NCBI GenBank assembly: GCA_946542925.1
Contig: CAMNLA010000055.1
Span: forward strand, 1-64,000
Direction: 5' to 3'
DNA from: UBA4363 sp002393965
GTDB taxonomy: Bacteria; Bacteroidota; Bacteroidia; Bacteroidales; Paludibacteraceae
Length of the DNA: 64,000 bases
Each line of letters begins with the position of its first letter. Position 1 is the stretch's first letter. The notes below the pieces were generated by a model, which did not search any database, was not told the DNA's origin, and saw only the letters and a program-made list of their open reading frames with translations. Below, in pieces: positions 34,195 through 42,612 of this stretch. The position numbers and the translations under genes are program-made.

Positions 34195-35472
34195 CTATCC
34201 TTTATTGCCAGACTTTATTTTTGAGAAAAGGGCATAAAACAAAATAAACGACACGCAGACAACACCTACCACGTAGCTATGCTGAAAGCCACCCAAAGCA
34301 TCAACCAATCGTCCCTGTATGACAGGGATAATGCCGCCTCCACAAACCATCATCATGAAAATGCCCGATGCAAGATTCGTTGACTTGCCGAGTCCAGACA
34401 TTGATAAAATGAAGATGCAGACCCACATCACCGAATTGAAGAACCCCGTGAGAACGAGAAACAAAATCGAGAGGGGCACATCCGCAAAAACGACATGGAA
34501 ATGACTGTCAACGGCCGGCATATGAACCGTCATATTCAGAGGAAGGAGTACGGCAGCAACATAGAGCAGAAGCGAAGATACAGAGACCACGATAAGTTCT
34601 TTGCGACTACCAATAAGAGTCCCGACAGCAGCCCCCGCAAGACGTCCTGCGAGCATAAGTAGCCAATAGGAACCCACGATGGCACCTGCAACAGCGGGGT
34701 CCGTACCCAATTCGTTCATAAGAAACAGATTGGTCAGATTAGCGGTAGTCACCTCGAATCCTACGTACAGAAAGATTGCCACAAGTCCCAAGACGAAAGA
34801 CGGACGGAGCAAAGAGCGCCAGGAGACCTGTTCGCCCTCGTCAGTACGTATCCCTGGTTCTGGAATCCGCGTAAAACAAAGTACGGTAAAGAGCAGGACA
34901 TAGAAAGCCATGAGCACATAAAGCAGCGGACCGACATCTGCCACCCCAAGTTTTTCGACTGCGACATTACCGATGATGAACCCTATGACAAGAGGAGCGA
35001 ACGTTGCACCTATCGAAGAGGCAGCCCCACCGATATTCATGCGTCGATTTGCTCCTGTTTCGGGCCCAATGGCGACTATCAAAGGGTTTACGACAACTTG
35101 AAGAACCGTGATGGCGCATCCGAGGAAAAACATGCCGAAGAGGTAGAGTGAGATTAAGTGGAGGTTTCCGCCTGCGAGAACCATGCAAACTCCAGCAAAC
35201 ATACCACAGAGAGCTGTTTGTGCCGCCTTCTTATACCCCAGACGTCCGACAATCCATGAAGCAGGAATGCCCATGAGGAGATAGGAGAGAAAAAAGGCGA
35301 AATTCCCGAACTGGGACTGAAATACGGAGAGGTGGAACTGGGACTGAACAACCTTAGAGAACGGATCTCCGAGTCCTGTTGTGAACGCGATACTAAAATA
35401 AAAAGCGACCATCATGGCGAACGCGATGACGGGCGTCCGTCCTACCTCCATACCTTTTTGAATAGAATTCAT
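34195..35472 (-). CDS. Sugar:H+ symporter of the MFS (FucP/GluP type)
   Basis: Twelve hydrophobic segments in 425 aa. The opening TPVIAFAMMVAFYFSIAFTTGLGDP and the inner-loop motif GIPASWIVGRLGYKKA are typical of the fucose/glucose/galactose permease family. NPLIVAIGPETGANRRMN in the middle matches the family's conserved helix-5 region. Substrate is probably glucose, galactose or a related hexose given the ROK kinase 23 bases downstream. Expressed from the promoter before the S9 gene. Confidence 0.9.
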   Translation of the reverse strand: MNSIQKGMEVGRTPVIAFAMMVAFYFSIAFTTGLGDPFSKVVQSQFHLSVFQSQFGNFAFFLSYLLMGIPASWIVGRLGYKKAAQTALCGMFAGVCMVLAGGNLHLISLYLFGMFFLGCAITVLQVVVNPLIVAIGPETGANRRMNIGGAASSIGATFAPLVIGFIIGNVAVEKLGVADVGPLLYVLMAFYVLLFTVLCFTRIPEPGIRTDEGEQVSWRSLLRPSFVLGLVAIFLYVGFEVTTANLTNLFLMNELGTDPAVAGAIVGSYWLLMLAGRLAGAAVGTLIGSRKELIVVSVSSLLLYVAAVLLPLNMTVHMPAVDSHFHVVFADVPLSILFLVLTGFFNSVMWVCIFILSMSGLGKSTNLASGIFMMMVCGGGIIPVIQGRLVDALGGFQHSYVVGVVCVSFILFYALFSKIKSGNKG

Positions 35473-35492
35473 CTTACTATTACCTTAATTTG

Positions 35493-37667
35493 TCACTTCA
35501 GATTCCGGTTGAAAAACGAGAGGACAGAGGTATGGAGATGGCGTTTTGCAACAGGATCAGAACTGATGCGAGAGCGGTTCGGATAAACTAGCATCTCGAA
35601 AGGTCTGTTCTGCGATATTAGACAATCTGCATACGCATACGAATTCTCCACATGCATCCCATCATCCGCCGTTCCATGAATCAGAAGGAGTGAGCCATGC
35701 AATCGTTTTGCGCATTCGATGGCAGAAGACATTCCATAAGCCCCATTCTCCTGTGGGCGTTGCATGAGCCGTTCGGCATAGGCAGCAGACGAAAACCGCC
35801 AATCCGTCAGAGGCGATACTGCCACTCCGGCTCGGAATGATGCCTTTCCTGTGCTCATGCCCATCAATGCGAGATAAGCTCCATGCCCCTCACCGTAAAC
35901 ACCAATATGTCCCGTTGAGATATACTTCTGTGAAGACAGGAAATTCGCTGCTTCCGTCAGATCTGAAGCCTCCTGAACACCCATACGAGTATGCTGGCCA
36001 TGTCGCCAAGATTCCCCACGAGCTCCACATCCATGCACATCGACACACATCACCACATAGCCATCGGCGGCTAGACCAGACGCCACCTCCACAAGTTCTG
36101 AGCCCGTAACTCCGTCAATCACATCCTGAGAATCGGGAACTCCTCCGACCAGGACAACTGCCGGATACTTTCTGGCGGGCGAAAATCCTTCGGGTTTCAT
36201 CAGCCATGCATATAGAGTATCAGAGAGAGAAGACTTGAACGACACAAATTCACGTAAGGGAATCTTTTCAGAAGAAGGCAAGGACTGACCTTCCGTCCAA
36301 CACTCCATTTGACGAACGAGACGTCCCTGCGCAGAGCGCACCTCGTAAGAGACAGGGTTGTTGAGAGACGAGTGTTCATTCACGAAATAGGTATAGTTCG
36401 GATTGAAGTCAGCGCGATTCACCCCCTCTTTTTCCGTAAGACGCGAGAGAGTTCCCTTCATATCAACGGAAAAGACATGGCGTCCGAGAGCGGACGGAGA
36501 AGCAGCCTGGAAGAACACCTTCTGTCGGATACTATCGTAACCATACACGTCCGTCACATCGGAATGTGCTGACGTCAGTTGTTTCATCATCACACCATTC
36601 CGGTTATAGAGACACAGTTGTCTATATCCATCCCGAACGGCAGGAAAGACGAAACGATTGTCAGGAAGGAAAAGAACCTTCTGCACCCAAATCGGATCGT
36701 ACCAGGAGGACGTCTGTTCGTCAAGAAGCGACGCCCAAAGCAGGGACTTGCAATTGACGAGGAACATGCGTACTCGATTCTGGTTTCGGTTCATTCCGAA
36801 AACAGCAAAGGTCTCGGGGTCAGAGGTCCATGCGACGCGCACAATATAATCCACGCCGTCGGACGGCAATGGCACCCGTTTAACGGATTTGTAGAAAGCA
36901 TCATAAACAAAAACAGAGGCACGGGGAAGGCGACCTCCTGCTTTGGGATAGAAATAAGAAACAAGGGATGGAACCGAAGAGTTGTCCGACTCCGGATTCA
37001 GGGGATATTGCACAAGAGTCTGCTTGGAAGTACCTTCGTCATCAAGAGATATGAAAGCGAGGAAGCGGTTATCGGGAGCCCATGCTGCCATATCGCCGAT
37101 GTGAAGTTGGTGTTCATAGATCCAGTCAGGCACGCCGTTGGCGACAGAATCGGGGTTCCCATTACGAGTCATGCGCATAACAACACCATCGTAATCCATC
37201 TTTTTGAGATAGAGATCGCGTCCTATTGCGAAAACGATGTTGCGTCCATTGGGAGAATAGACAGGACGGCGCTGGAAAGAAGCAGTGTCCGAAAGAGGGT
37301 GGAGTCGGTGTCGGAGGATATCGTAGGTATAGTACTTATTACCGGTACGCAGAAGCATATTCTTTTGAGCATTGTCGAATTGGAAAGATTCGATACGAGA
37401 AAGGCTTGCACCACGAGCAGTGGTGACGTCGAAAAGGTTCGTTCCCATCTTACCAGTCTTGTAGCTGCACGTGCGGATAGAACGTCCGTCGTCAGAAAGG
37501 ACGGCATAGTTTTCTCCATCGAGGAGACCAACACAAGGGCCAGGAGACGGAGAGGCGTCAGCATGAGAAACATTCTGAGCGTGAGATGCGAAGATAGAGA
37601 GTTGGGAAAACAGCAAAAAAGAGGTTAAGATCCGCAGGAAACGGAGAATCATTTTTTGGGATTTCAT
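35493..37667 (-). CDS. DPP-IV-like S9 protein lacking catalytic Ser and His (pseudopeptidase)
   Basis: A signal peptide (cleavage near SHAQ, about 31) is followed by a beta-propeller and an alpha/beta hydrolase domain, 724 aa in total, the size of bacterial DPP IV. The nucleophile motif GWSYGG is replaced by GEGHGA (Gly594 in the Ser position). The catalytic aspartate survives as D668 in HGTADDG. The catalytic His is replaced by Arg700 (YPNRSRIS for YxxxxHGI). The double-Glu motif that holds the substrate N-terminus (YEEEV) reads YEHQL (184-188). No frameshift or stop is present, so it appears maintained as a binding or structural protein. It leads the unit with the sugar transporter and ROK kinase. 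Confidence 0.85.
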   Translation of the reverse strand: MKSQKMILRFLRILTSFLLFSQLSIFASHAQNVSHADASPSPGPCVGLLDGENYAVLSDDGRSIRTCSYKTGKMGTNLFDVTTARGASLSRIESFQFDNAQKNMLLRTGNKYYTYDILRHRLHPLSDTASFQRRPVYSPNGRNIVFAIGRDLYLKKMDYDGVVMRMTRNGNPDSVANGVPDWIYEHQLHIGDMAAWAPDNRFLAFISLDDEGTSKQTLVQYPLNPESDNSSVPSLVSYFYPKAGGRLPRASVFVYDAFYKSVKRVPLPSDGVDYIVRVAWTSDPETFAVFGMNRNQNRVRMFLVNCKSLLWASLLDEQTSSWYDPIWVQKVLFLPDNRFVFPAVRDGYRQLCLYNRNGVMMKQLTSAHSDVTDVYGYDSIRQKVFFQAASPSALGRHVFSVDMKGTLSRLTEKEGVNRADFNPNYTYFVNEHSSLNNPVSYEVRSAQGRLVRQMECWTEGQSLPSSEKIPLREFVSFKSSLSDTLYAWLMKPEGFSPARKYPAVVLVGGVPDSQDVIDGVTGSELVEVASGLAADGYVVMCVDVHGCGARGESWRHGQHTRMGVQEASDLTEAANFLSSQKYISTGHIGVYGEGHGAYLALMGMSTGKASFRAGVAVSPLTDWRFSSAAYAERLMQRPQENGAYGMSSAIECAKRLHGSLLLIHGTADDGMHVENSYAYADCLISQNRPFEMLVYPNRSRISSDPVAKRHLHTSVLSFFNRNLK

Positions 37668-37697
37668 TAGTTTTTATTCGTATAACGGATTTCGGAA

Positions 37698-37735
37698 CAA
37701 AGATACGTCAATAAAGTACCTTTTGCGTATCTTTG
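37698..37735. promoter_or_regulatory. Mirrored -7 elements between two divergent operons
   Basis: TATCTTTG occurs on the + strand (37728-37735) and on the - strand (37705-37698), with a 10-bp inverted repeat caaagatacg/cgtatctttg. The + copy would drive the glycosyltransferase-pyrC-apbE-proS genes, the - copy the pseudopeptidase unit. No clear -33 boxes. Confidence 0.55.
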
Positions 37736-37754
37736 CAGATAAAAAAAACAAATC

Positions 37755-38495
37755 ATGTCAGACAGTGTAGTCATCATTCCGACGTACAATGAGAAAGAAA
37801 ATGCAGAAGACATCGTACGAGCGGTGTTTGGTTTGGACCATGAGTTCGATATACTAATTATTGATGACGGGTCGCCAGACGGGACCGCCTCGATCATCCG
37901 TCGCCTGCAGGAGGAGTATGAAGGTCGTCTACATCTGATTGAGCGTCAAGGGAAATTAGGTCTTGGTACAGCCTATATAACAGGCTTCAAGTGGGCGTTG
38001 GAGCGGTCGTACGAATATGTATTTGAGATGGATGCGGACTTCTCCCACAACCCACAGGATCTGATGCGCCTTTACGCTGCATGTCATGACGAAGGTGCGG
38101 ACTTGTCGATCGGCTCGCGCTATGTTTCGGGAGTAAATGTCGTAAACTGGCCTATGTCGCGTGTTTTGATGTCGTATTTTGCATCAAAGTACGTACGTTT
38201 TGTCCTTGGTCTGAATATATCGGATACAACAGCAGGATTCAAATGCTACAGGAGATCTGTGTTGGAAGCGATTGATCTGGACGGAATCCAATTCAAAGGA
38301 TATGCATTTCAGATTGAAATGAAATATACTGCCTTTCGTCTTGGATTTAAAATCAAGGAGGTGCCGATTATCTTCATTAACCGCACAAAGGGGGTCTCCA
38401 AGATGTCGGGTGGCATCTTCTCAGAAGCTCTGTTTGGAGTGATACGCCTGCGATTGAAAAAGTTTCCATCAAAGAAGGCTAAACAAGAGGCGTGA
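37755..38495 (+). CDS. Polyprenol-phosphate mannosyltransferase-like GT2 (DPM1 family)
   Basis: Transfers a sugar, in the family mannose from GDP-mannose, to a polyprenyl phosphate carrier on the cytoplasmic face. A GT-A fold with VVIIPTYNEKENAEDIV, DDGSPDGTA, the metal-binding EMDADFSHNP and IGSRYVSG is clear. At 246 aa it has only the catalytic domain, and no C-terminal membrane helices are seen, as in DPM1. Found in most Bacteroidetes, where it may supply sugars for protein or envelope glycosylation. First of four co-directional genes; 100 bases precede pyrC. Confidence 0.92.
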   Translation: MSDSVVIIPTYNEKENAEDIVRAVFGLDHEFDILIIDDGSPDGTASIIRRLQEEYEGRLHLIERQGKLGLGTAYITGFKWALERSYEYVFEMDADFSHNPQDLMRLYAACHDEGADLSIGSRYVSGVNVVNWPMSRVLMSYFASKYVRFVLGLNISDTTAGFKCYRRSVLEAIDLDGIQFKGYAFQIEMKYTAFRLGFKIKEVPIIFINRTKGVSKMSGGIFSEALFGVIRLRLKKFPSKKAKQEA

Positions 38496-38595
38496 GTCGG
38501 AGTTCTTTTCCAATTTCATCAATGAAGCAGACATTCATCACAAAAACTGAGGACAGCCTAATCACATTAACAAAGAAGATACAGGGGTAGAAAAA

Positions 38596-39960
38596 ATGGC
38601 AAAAAAAACACTCATAGAGAATGCATCGATCCTGAACGAAGGTCAGAACCGCAGAGGTTCTGTTCTAATCGAGGGAGAGAGCATTGTACATCTATTTGAG
38701 GAAAAAGAGCCAATTCCTGAATCTCTTAAGAAACAGGTTGAAGAGCGGATTGACGCTGAGGGTTTGTATCTGATTCCCGGAATGATAGACGCCCACGTAC
38801 ATTTCAGAGAACCTGGTCTTACACAGAAGGGAGATATCCGAACAGAGTCACGTGCAGCAGTAGCTGGAGGAGTTACGTCTTATATGGACATGCCGAATGT
38901 ACGTCCGCTGACCACTTCAAGGGCAGCTGTTGAAGAGAAACTGTCGATTGCTGCTGCAAATTCTTTAGCGAACTATGCATTCTACTTAGGCATCACAGAC
39001 GAGAATATTGAAGAGGCCCTGCATATTGACCCATCCATTGTGTGTGGTCTAAAACTCTTTTTGGGATCATCGACGGGCAATATGTTGGTCAGGGATTCCC
39101 GTCTGATATCACGTCTTATGAAATCGAGACTACCTATTGCGGTTCATGCAGAAGACGAGGCAATCATAGAATCCAACAGGAAGAAGATAGAGGCTTCGTA
39201 TGCTGGGCGTCCAATTCCAATCTGCATGCATCCTGTCATCCGATCTACGGAAGCCTGTGTCAGAGCCACGAAATTCATCATTGAAGAAGCCAAACGTTCG
39301 GGAGCACATCTGCATATACTACACATCTCAACCTCGGAGGAGTTGGAACTTTTGAAAGACCGCTCTGGAGCAGAAAGACATATCACAGCAGAAACGTGTC
39401 CCCAATATCTATGGTTTGATGACAGAAAGTATGAAACACTGGGAGCACGCATGAAATGTAATCCAGCCATCAAGACTTCGGAAGACCGAAAGGCCCTACT
39501 TCGAGGCCTTTCGGACGGGACGATCGACACCATAGGCACGGACCATGCCCCTCACCTACTCAGTGACAAGGAAGGAGACTGCCTGCACGCTGCCTCCGGG
39601 ACACCACAGATTCAATATGTCATTCCCCTACTCTTCGAACTGGTAAAACAAGGACACTTGCAGGCGGAGCGTATTCCGACTCTGACAGCGCATCATCCAG
39701 CCGACATATACGGAATAAGCAAAAGGGGATATATCCGTGAAGGGTATCAAGCAGACCTAGTATTGGTTGATCCGAATCAAGATACGACAGTGACTTCGGA
39801 AGGGATTCTCTCCAAATGCGGATGGTCTCCGTATGAAGGAGAAACATTCACATCATCGATTGTTCGAACACTTGTAAACGGCGTTACCGTATATGACAGA
39901 GGAAAGATTATTGAAGCAGTTTCTTCACCATCGCAACCTCTGAAATTTATAAGGGGATAA
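38596..39960 (+). CDS. pyrC: Dihydroorotase
   Basis: Third step of pyrimidine synthesis, cyclising carbamoyl-aspartate. An amidohydrolase of 454 aa (class I size) with metal motif DAHVHFREPG, the carboxylated lysine region GLKLFLGSSTGNM, HAEDE, LHILHIST and the catalytic IGTDHAPH. All ligands expected for an active enzyme are present. It lies 26 bases before apbE. Confidence 0.95.
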   Translation: MAKKTLIENASILNEGQNRRGSVLIEGESIVHLFEEKEPIPESLKKQVEERIDAEGLYLIPGMIDAHVHFREPGLTQKGDIRTESRAAVAGGVTSYMDMPNVRPLTTSRAAVEEKLSIAAANSLANYAFYLGITDENIEEALHIDPSIVCGLKLFLGSSTGNMLVRDSRLISRLMKSRLPIAVHAEDEAIIESNRKKIEASYAGRPIPICMHPVIRSTEACVRATKFIIEEAKRSGAHLHILHISTSEELELLKDRSGAERHITAETCPQYLWFDDRKYETLGARMKCNPAIKTSEDRKALLRGLSDGTIDTIGTDHAPHLLSDKEGDCLHAASGTPQIQYVIPLLFELVKQGHLQAERIPTLTAHHPADIYGISKRGYIREGYQADLVLVDPNQDTTVTSEGILSKCGWSPYEGETFTSSIVRTLVNGVTVYDRGKIIEAVSSPSQPLKFIRG

Positions 39961-39986
39961 ACTCCGGATCATAATTTCCAAACAAG

Positions 39987-40997
39987 ATGCCTCGAATACT
40001 ACTAATTTTCATATTTTTTTTGTCTCTGTTGCTATCTTCGTGCGTAGAACGAAAGGCATGGCATCAATGTGAAGGTGAAATTCAAGGTACTTTCTACCAT
40101 ATAACGTATTACTCATCTGAAAATATTGAAAAAGAGATACGTCATGAACTTCTGCGATTCAACCGTTCGCTGAATATCTTCGACTCCACATCAACCATAT
40201 CGAGAATCAATGAAAACAAAAAAACAGATGTATTGTCGGACACGTTATTCTGCAACGTTTTCAAGCGATCGATGGAAATTTCCAAGATTACGAACGGAGC
40301 CTTTGACATTACGATCTCTCCCCTTGTAAAACTATGGGGTTTCAACCATGCTGCTATACCAGAAAAAGTGTTGCAACAGGAGATTGACTCAGTTCGAAAT
40401 CTGGTTGGATGGCAAAAGGTGAGACTCAAGGACGGACAAATTGTAAAAGACGACCCTCGCATGCGATTAGATGCAAATGCTATTGCACAAGGTTACACAT
40501 GTGATATCATAGCATCGTTGATGAGCAATAAAAACATTCAAAACTATCTGATTGAGATTGGCGGTGAGATTCGTGCTTCAGGTCGCAATTCCCGGAACGA
40601 ATTATGGCACGTAGGCATCAACCGTCCGGTGTTTGACTCACTATCCACCAATAATGAGATACAAGAAATCGTTCTACTTTCTGATGTTTCAATCGGAACA
40701 TCGGGTAACTATCATAAATTCCATAAGGTGGACGGCAGAATGGTTGGTCATGAAATTGACCCCCGTACTGGGATTCCGGTAAAGAATGAGATCCTATCCG
40801 CTTCGGTCATTGCTCCTGACTGTATGACAGCGGATGCCTTGGCAACGGCTTCAATGATACTTGGAGCAGACAGTGCCCTTGCTCTGTGTGAAAGAGAAAA
40901 AGGAGTCGAGGCCTATCTTATCATTCTTGAAGACACCGGAAAAGAAAAAATACGGAAGACATCTGGCTTTGACAGATATATAGAGAAACAAAAGTAA
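39987..40997 (+). CDS. apbE: FAD:protein FMN transferase (ApbE), lipoprotein
   Basis: Attaches FMN covalently to threonine in targets such as NqrB/C or RnfD/G subunits. A lipobox (LLSSC, Cys19) anchors it to a membrane facing the periplasm. Conserved stretches are GTFYHITYYSS, SISPL-like ITISPLVKLWGF, a Gly-rich IEIGGEIRASGR, and the Mg site in TADALATA. No flavinylated Nqr or Rnf subunit is encoded in the window, so its target is elsewhere. Directly followed (12 bases) by proS. Confidence 0.93.
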   Translation: MPRILLIFIFFLSLLLSSCVERKAWHQCEGEIQGTFYHITYYSSENIEKEIRHELLRFNRSLNIFDSTSTISRINENKKTDVLSDTLFCNVFKRSMEISKITNGAFDITISPLVKLWGFNHAAIPEKVLQQEIDSVRNLVGWQKVRLKDGQIVKDDPRMRLDANAIAQGYTCDIIASLMSNKNIQNYLIEIGGEIRASGRNSRNELWHVGINRPVFDSLSTNNEIQEIVLLSDVSIGTSGNYHKFHKVDGRMVGHEIDPRTGIPVKNEILSASVIAPDCMTADALATASMILGADSALALCEREKGVEAYLIILEDTGKEKIRKTSGFDRYIEKQK

Positions 40998-41009
40998 AAA
41001 ATAGAAAAT

Positions 41010-42485
41010 ATGGCAAAAAGCAAACTTACTTCTCGAAAAGAGAACTATTCTGAATGGTATAACCAATTGGTAGTCCGTGCGGACCTTGCGGAGCAGTCGG
41101 CTGTACGCGGATGTATGGTCATCAAGCCTTACGGCTATGCCATCTGGGAACGTATGCAGTCGGTTTTGGACGGTATGTTCAAGTCGACTGGAGTAAAGAA
41201 CGCCTATTTTCCTCTATTGATTCCGAAATCGTTTCTATGTCGTGAAGCGGAGCATGTAGAAGGCTTTGCAAAGGAGTGTGCTGTTGTAACACACTACCGC
41301 TTAAAGAATGATCCGGAAGGCAAAGGAGTTGTCGTAGATCCAGAGGCTAAATTGGAAGAAGAATTGATTGTGCGGCCGACATCTGAAACAATCATTTGGT
41401 CAACATATAAAAACTGGATACATTCGTGGCGAGACCTGCCTATTCTATGTAATCAGTGGGCTAATGTGATGCGATGGGAAATGCGAACTCGTCTGTTTCT
41501 TCGTACGGCAGAATTCCTTTGGCAAGAGGGACATACGGCACATGCAACGAAGGAAGAAGCAGAGGAAGAGGCTCGTCGGATGTTGGATGTATATGCAGAA
41601 TTTGCAGAGAAGTACATGGCTGTTCCCGTCATCAAGGGAGTCAAAAGTGCGAATGAACGTTTTGCAGGAGCCATAAACACGTACTGCATTGAAGCAATGA
41701 TGCAGGACGGGAAGGCCTTACAAGCGGGAACATCGCATTTTCTTGGGCAGAACTTCGCAAAAGCGTTTGATGTAAAGTTCCTAAACAAGGAGCAGAAAGA
41801 GGAGTATGTATGGGCCACATCGTGGGGTGTATCAACACGTCTGATGGGAGCACTCATCATGACACACTCGGATGACAACGGATTAGTACTTCCACCTTTG
41901 TTGGCACCAGAGCAAGTCGTATTGGTTCCGATATTCAAACAAGCGGAGCAGTTGCAAGCCATCTTAGAGCGTACAGCCCCAGCAATAGACGCATTGCGAA
42001 AAAGAGGCGTTCGAGTCTTGGTTGATGACTCTGACAAACAGACTCCGGGATGGAAATTCGCCGAGTACGAACTGAAGGGAGTGCCTGTACGCCTAGCCAT
42101 GGGTGCGATAGACATGGAGAACAATACCATTGAAGTATCGCGGCGCGACACCTTAGCAAAAGAGACCATTCCGTTTGACAGTCTTGTTGACCACGTTATA
42201 TCACTTTTGGATGAGATACAGCAAAATATCTACAAAAAGGCGAGTGACTTCCGCAGTGCTAACACGCGCAAGGTAGACACGTATGATGAGTTCAAGAAAG
42301 AGATTGAAAAGGGTGGATTTTTATTGTGTCATTGGGACGGAACAAGTGAGACAGAGGAGCGAATCAAAGCGGAGACAAAAGCAACAATCCGATGCATACC
42401 ATTGGAAAGAGATGAAGAGAAAGGCAAGTGTATGGTCACTGGTCGTCCATCAGTGGGACGAGTCATCTTTGCCCGTTCGTATTAA
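41010..42485 (+). CDS. proS: Prolyl-tRNA synthetase, short (archaeal/eukaryote-like) type
   Basis: Class II synthetase of 491 aa without the bacterial editing insertion. Motif 2 is in RPTSETIIWSTYKNWIHSWRDLP / RWEMRTRLFLRTAEF, motif 3 in TSWGVSTRLMGALIM. GTSHFLGQNFAKAF lies in the proline pocket region. The C-terminus ends in GRPSVGRVIFARSY, the conserved Tyr-terminal tail of this type. Ends at a 21-bp hairpin. Confidence 0.96.
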   Translation: MAKSKLTSRKENYSEWYNQLVVRADLAEQSAVRGCMVIKPYGYAIWERMQSVLDGMFKSTGVKNAYFPLLIPKSFLCREAEHVEGFAKECAVVTHYRLKNDPEGKGVVVDPEAKLEEELIVRPTSETIIWSTYKNWIHSWRDLPILCNQWANVMRWEMRTRLFLRTAEFLWQEGHTAHATKEEAEEEARRMLDVYAEFAEKYMAVPVIKGVKSANERFAGAINTYCIEAMMQDGKALQAGTSHFLGQNFAKAFDVKFLNKEQKEEYVWATSWGVSTRLMGALIMTHSDDNGLVLPPLLAPEQVVLVPIFKQAEQLQAILERTAPAIDALRKRGVRVLVDDSDKQTPGWKFAEYELKGVPVRLAMGAIDMENNTIEVSRRDTLAKETIPFDSLVDHVISLLDEIQQNIYKKASDFRSANTRKVDTYDEFKKEIEKGGFLLCHWDGTSETEERIKAETKATIRCIPLERDEEKGKCMVTGRPSVGRVIFARSY

Positions 42486-42519
42486 TCAAAGGCAACTTCT
42501 ATAGTAAGTCAGGACGTTC

Positions 42520-42570
42520 AATGACATGAACCCCGAAAGTTTTTATCCAACTTTCGGGGTTCATGTCATT
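42520..42570. terminator. Bidirectional terminator between proS and the Na+/Pi gene
   Basis: A perfect 21-bp stem (core gacatgaaccccgaaagt) with a 9-base loop lies 34 bases after proS and 42 bases after the convergent gene, so it can stop transcription from both sides. Confidence 0.88.
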
Positions 42571-42612
42571 TGTTCCTGTCTTATAGTAACGCAGGAAAAG
42601 ACGAGCCATTAG

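Noticed and set aside
36579..37628. 349-codon frame antisense to the S9 gene
   Set aside because: The S9 homolog keeps propeller and hydrolase structure throughout; the antisense frame has no domain.
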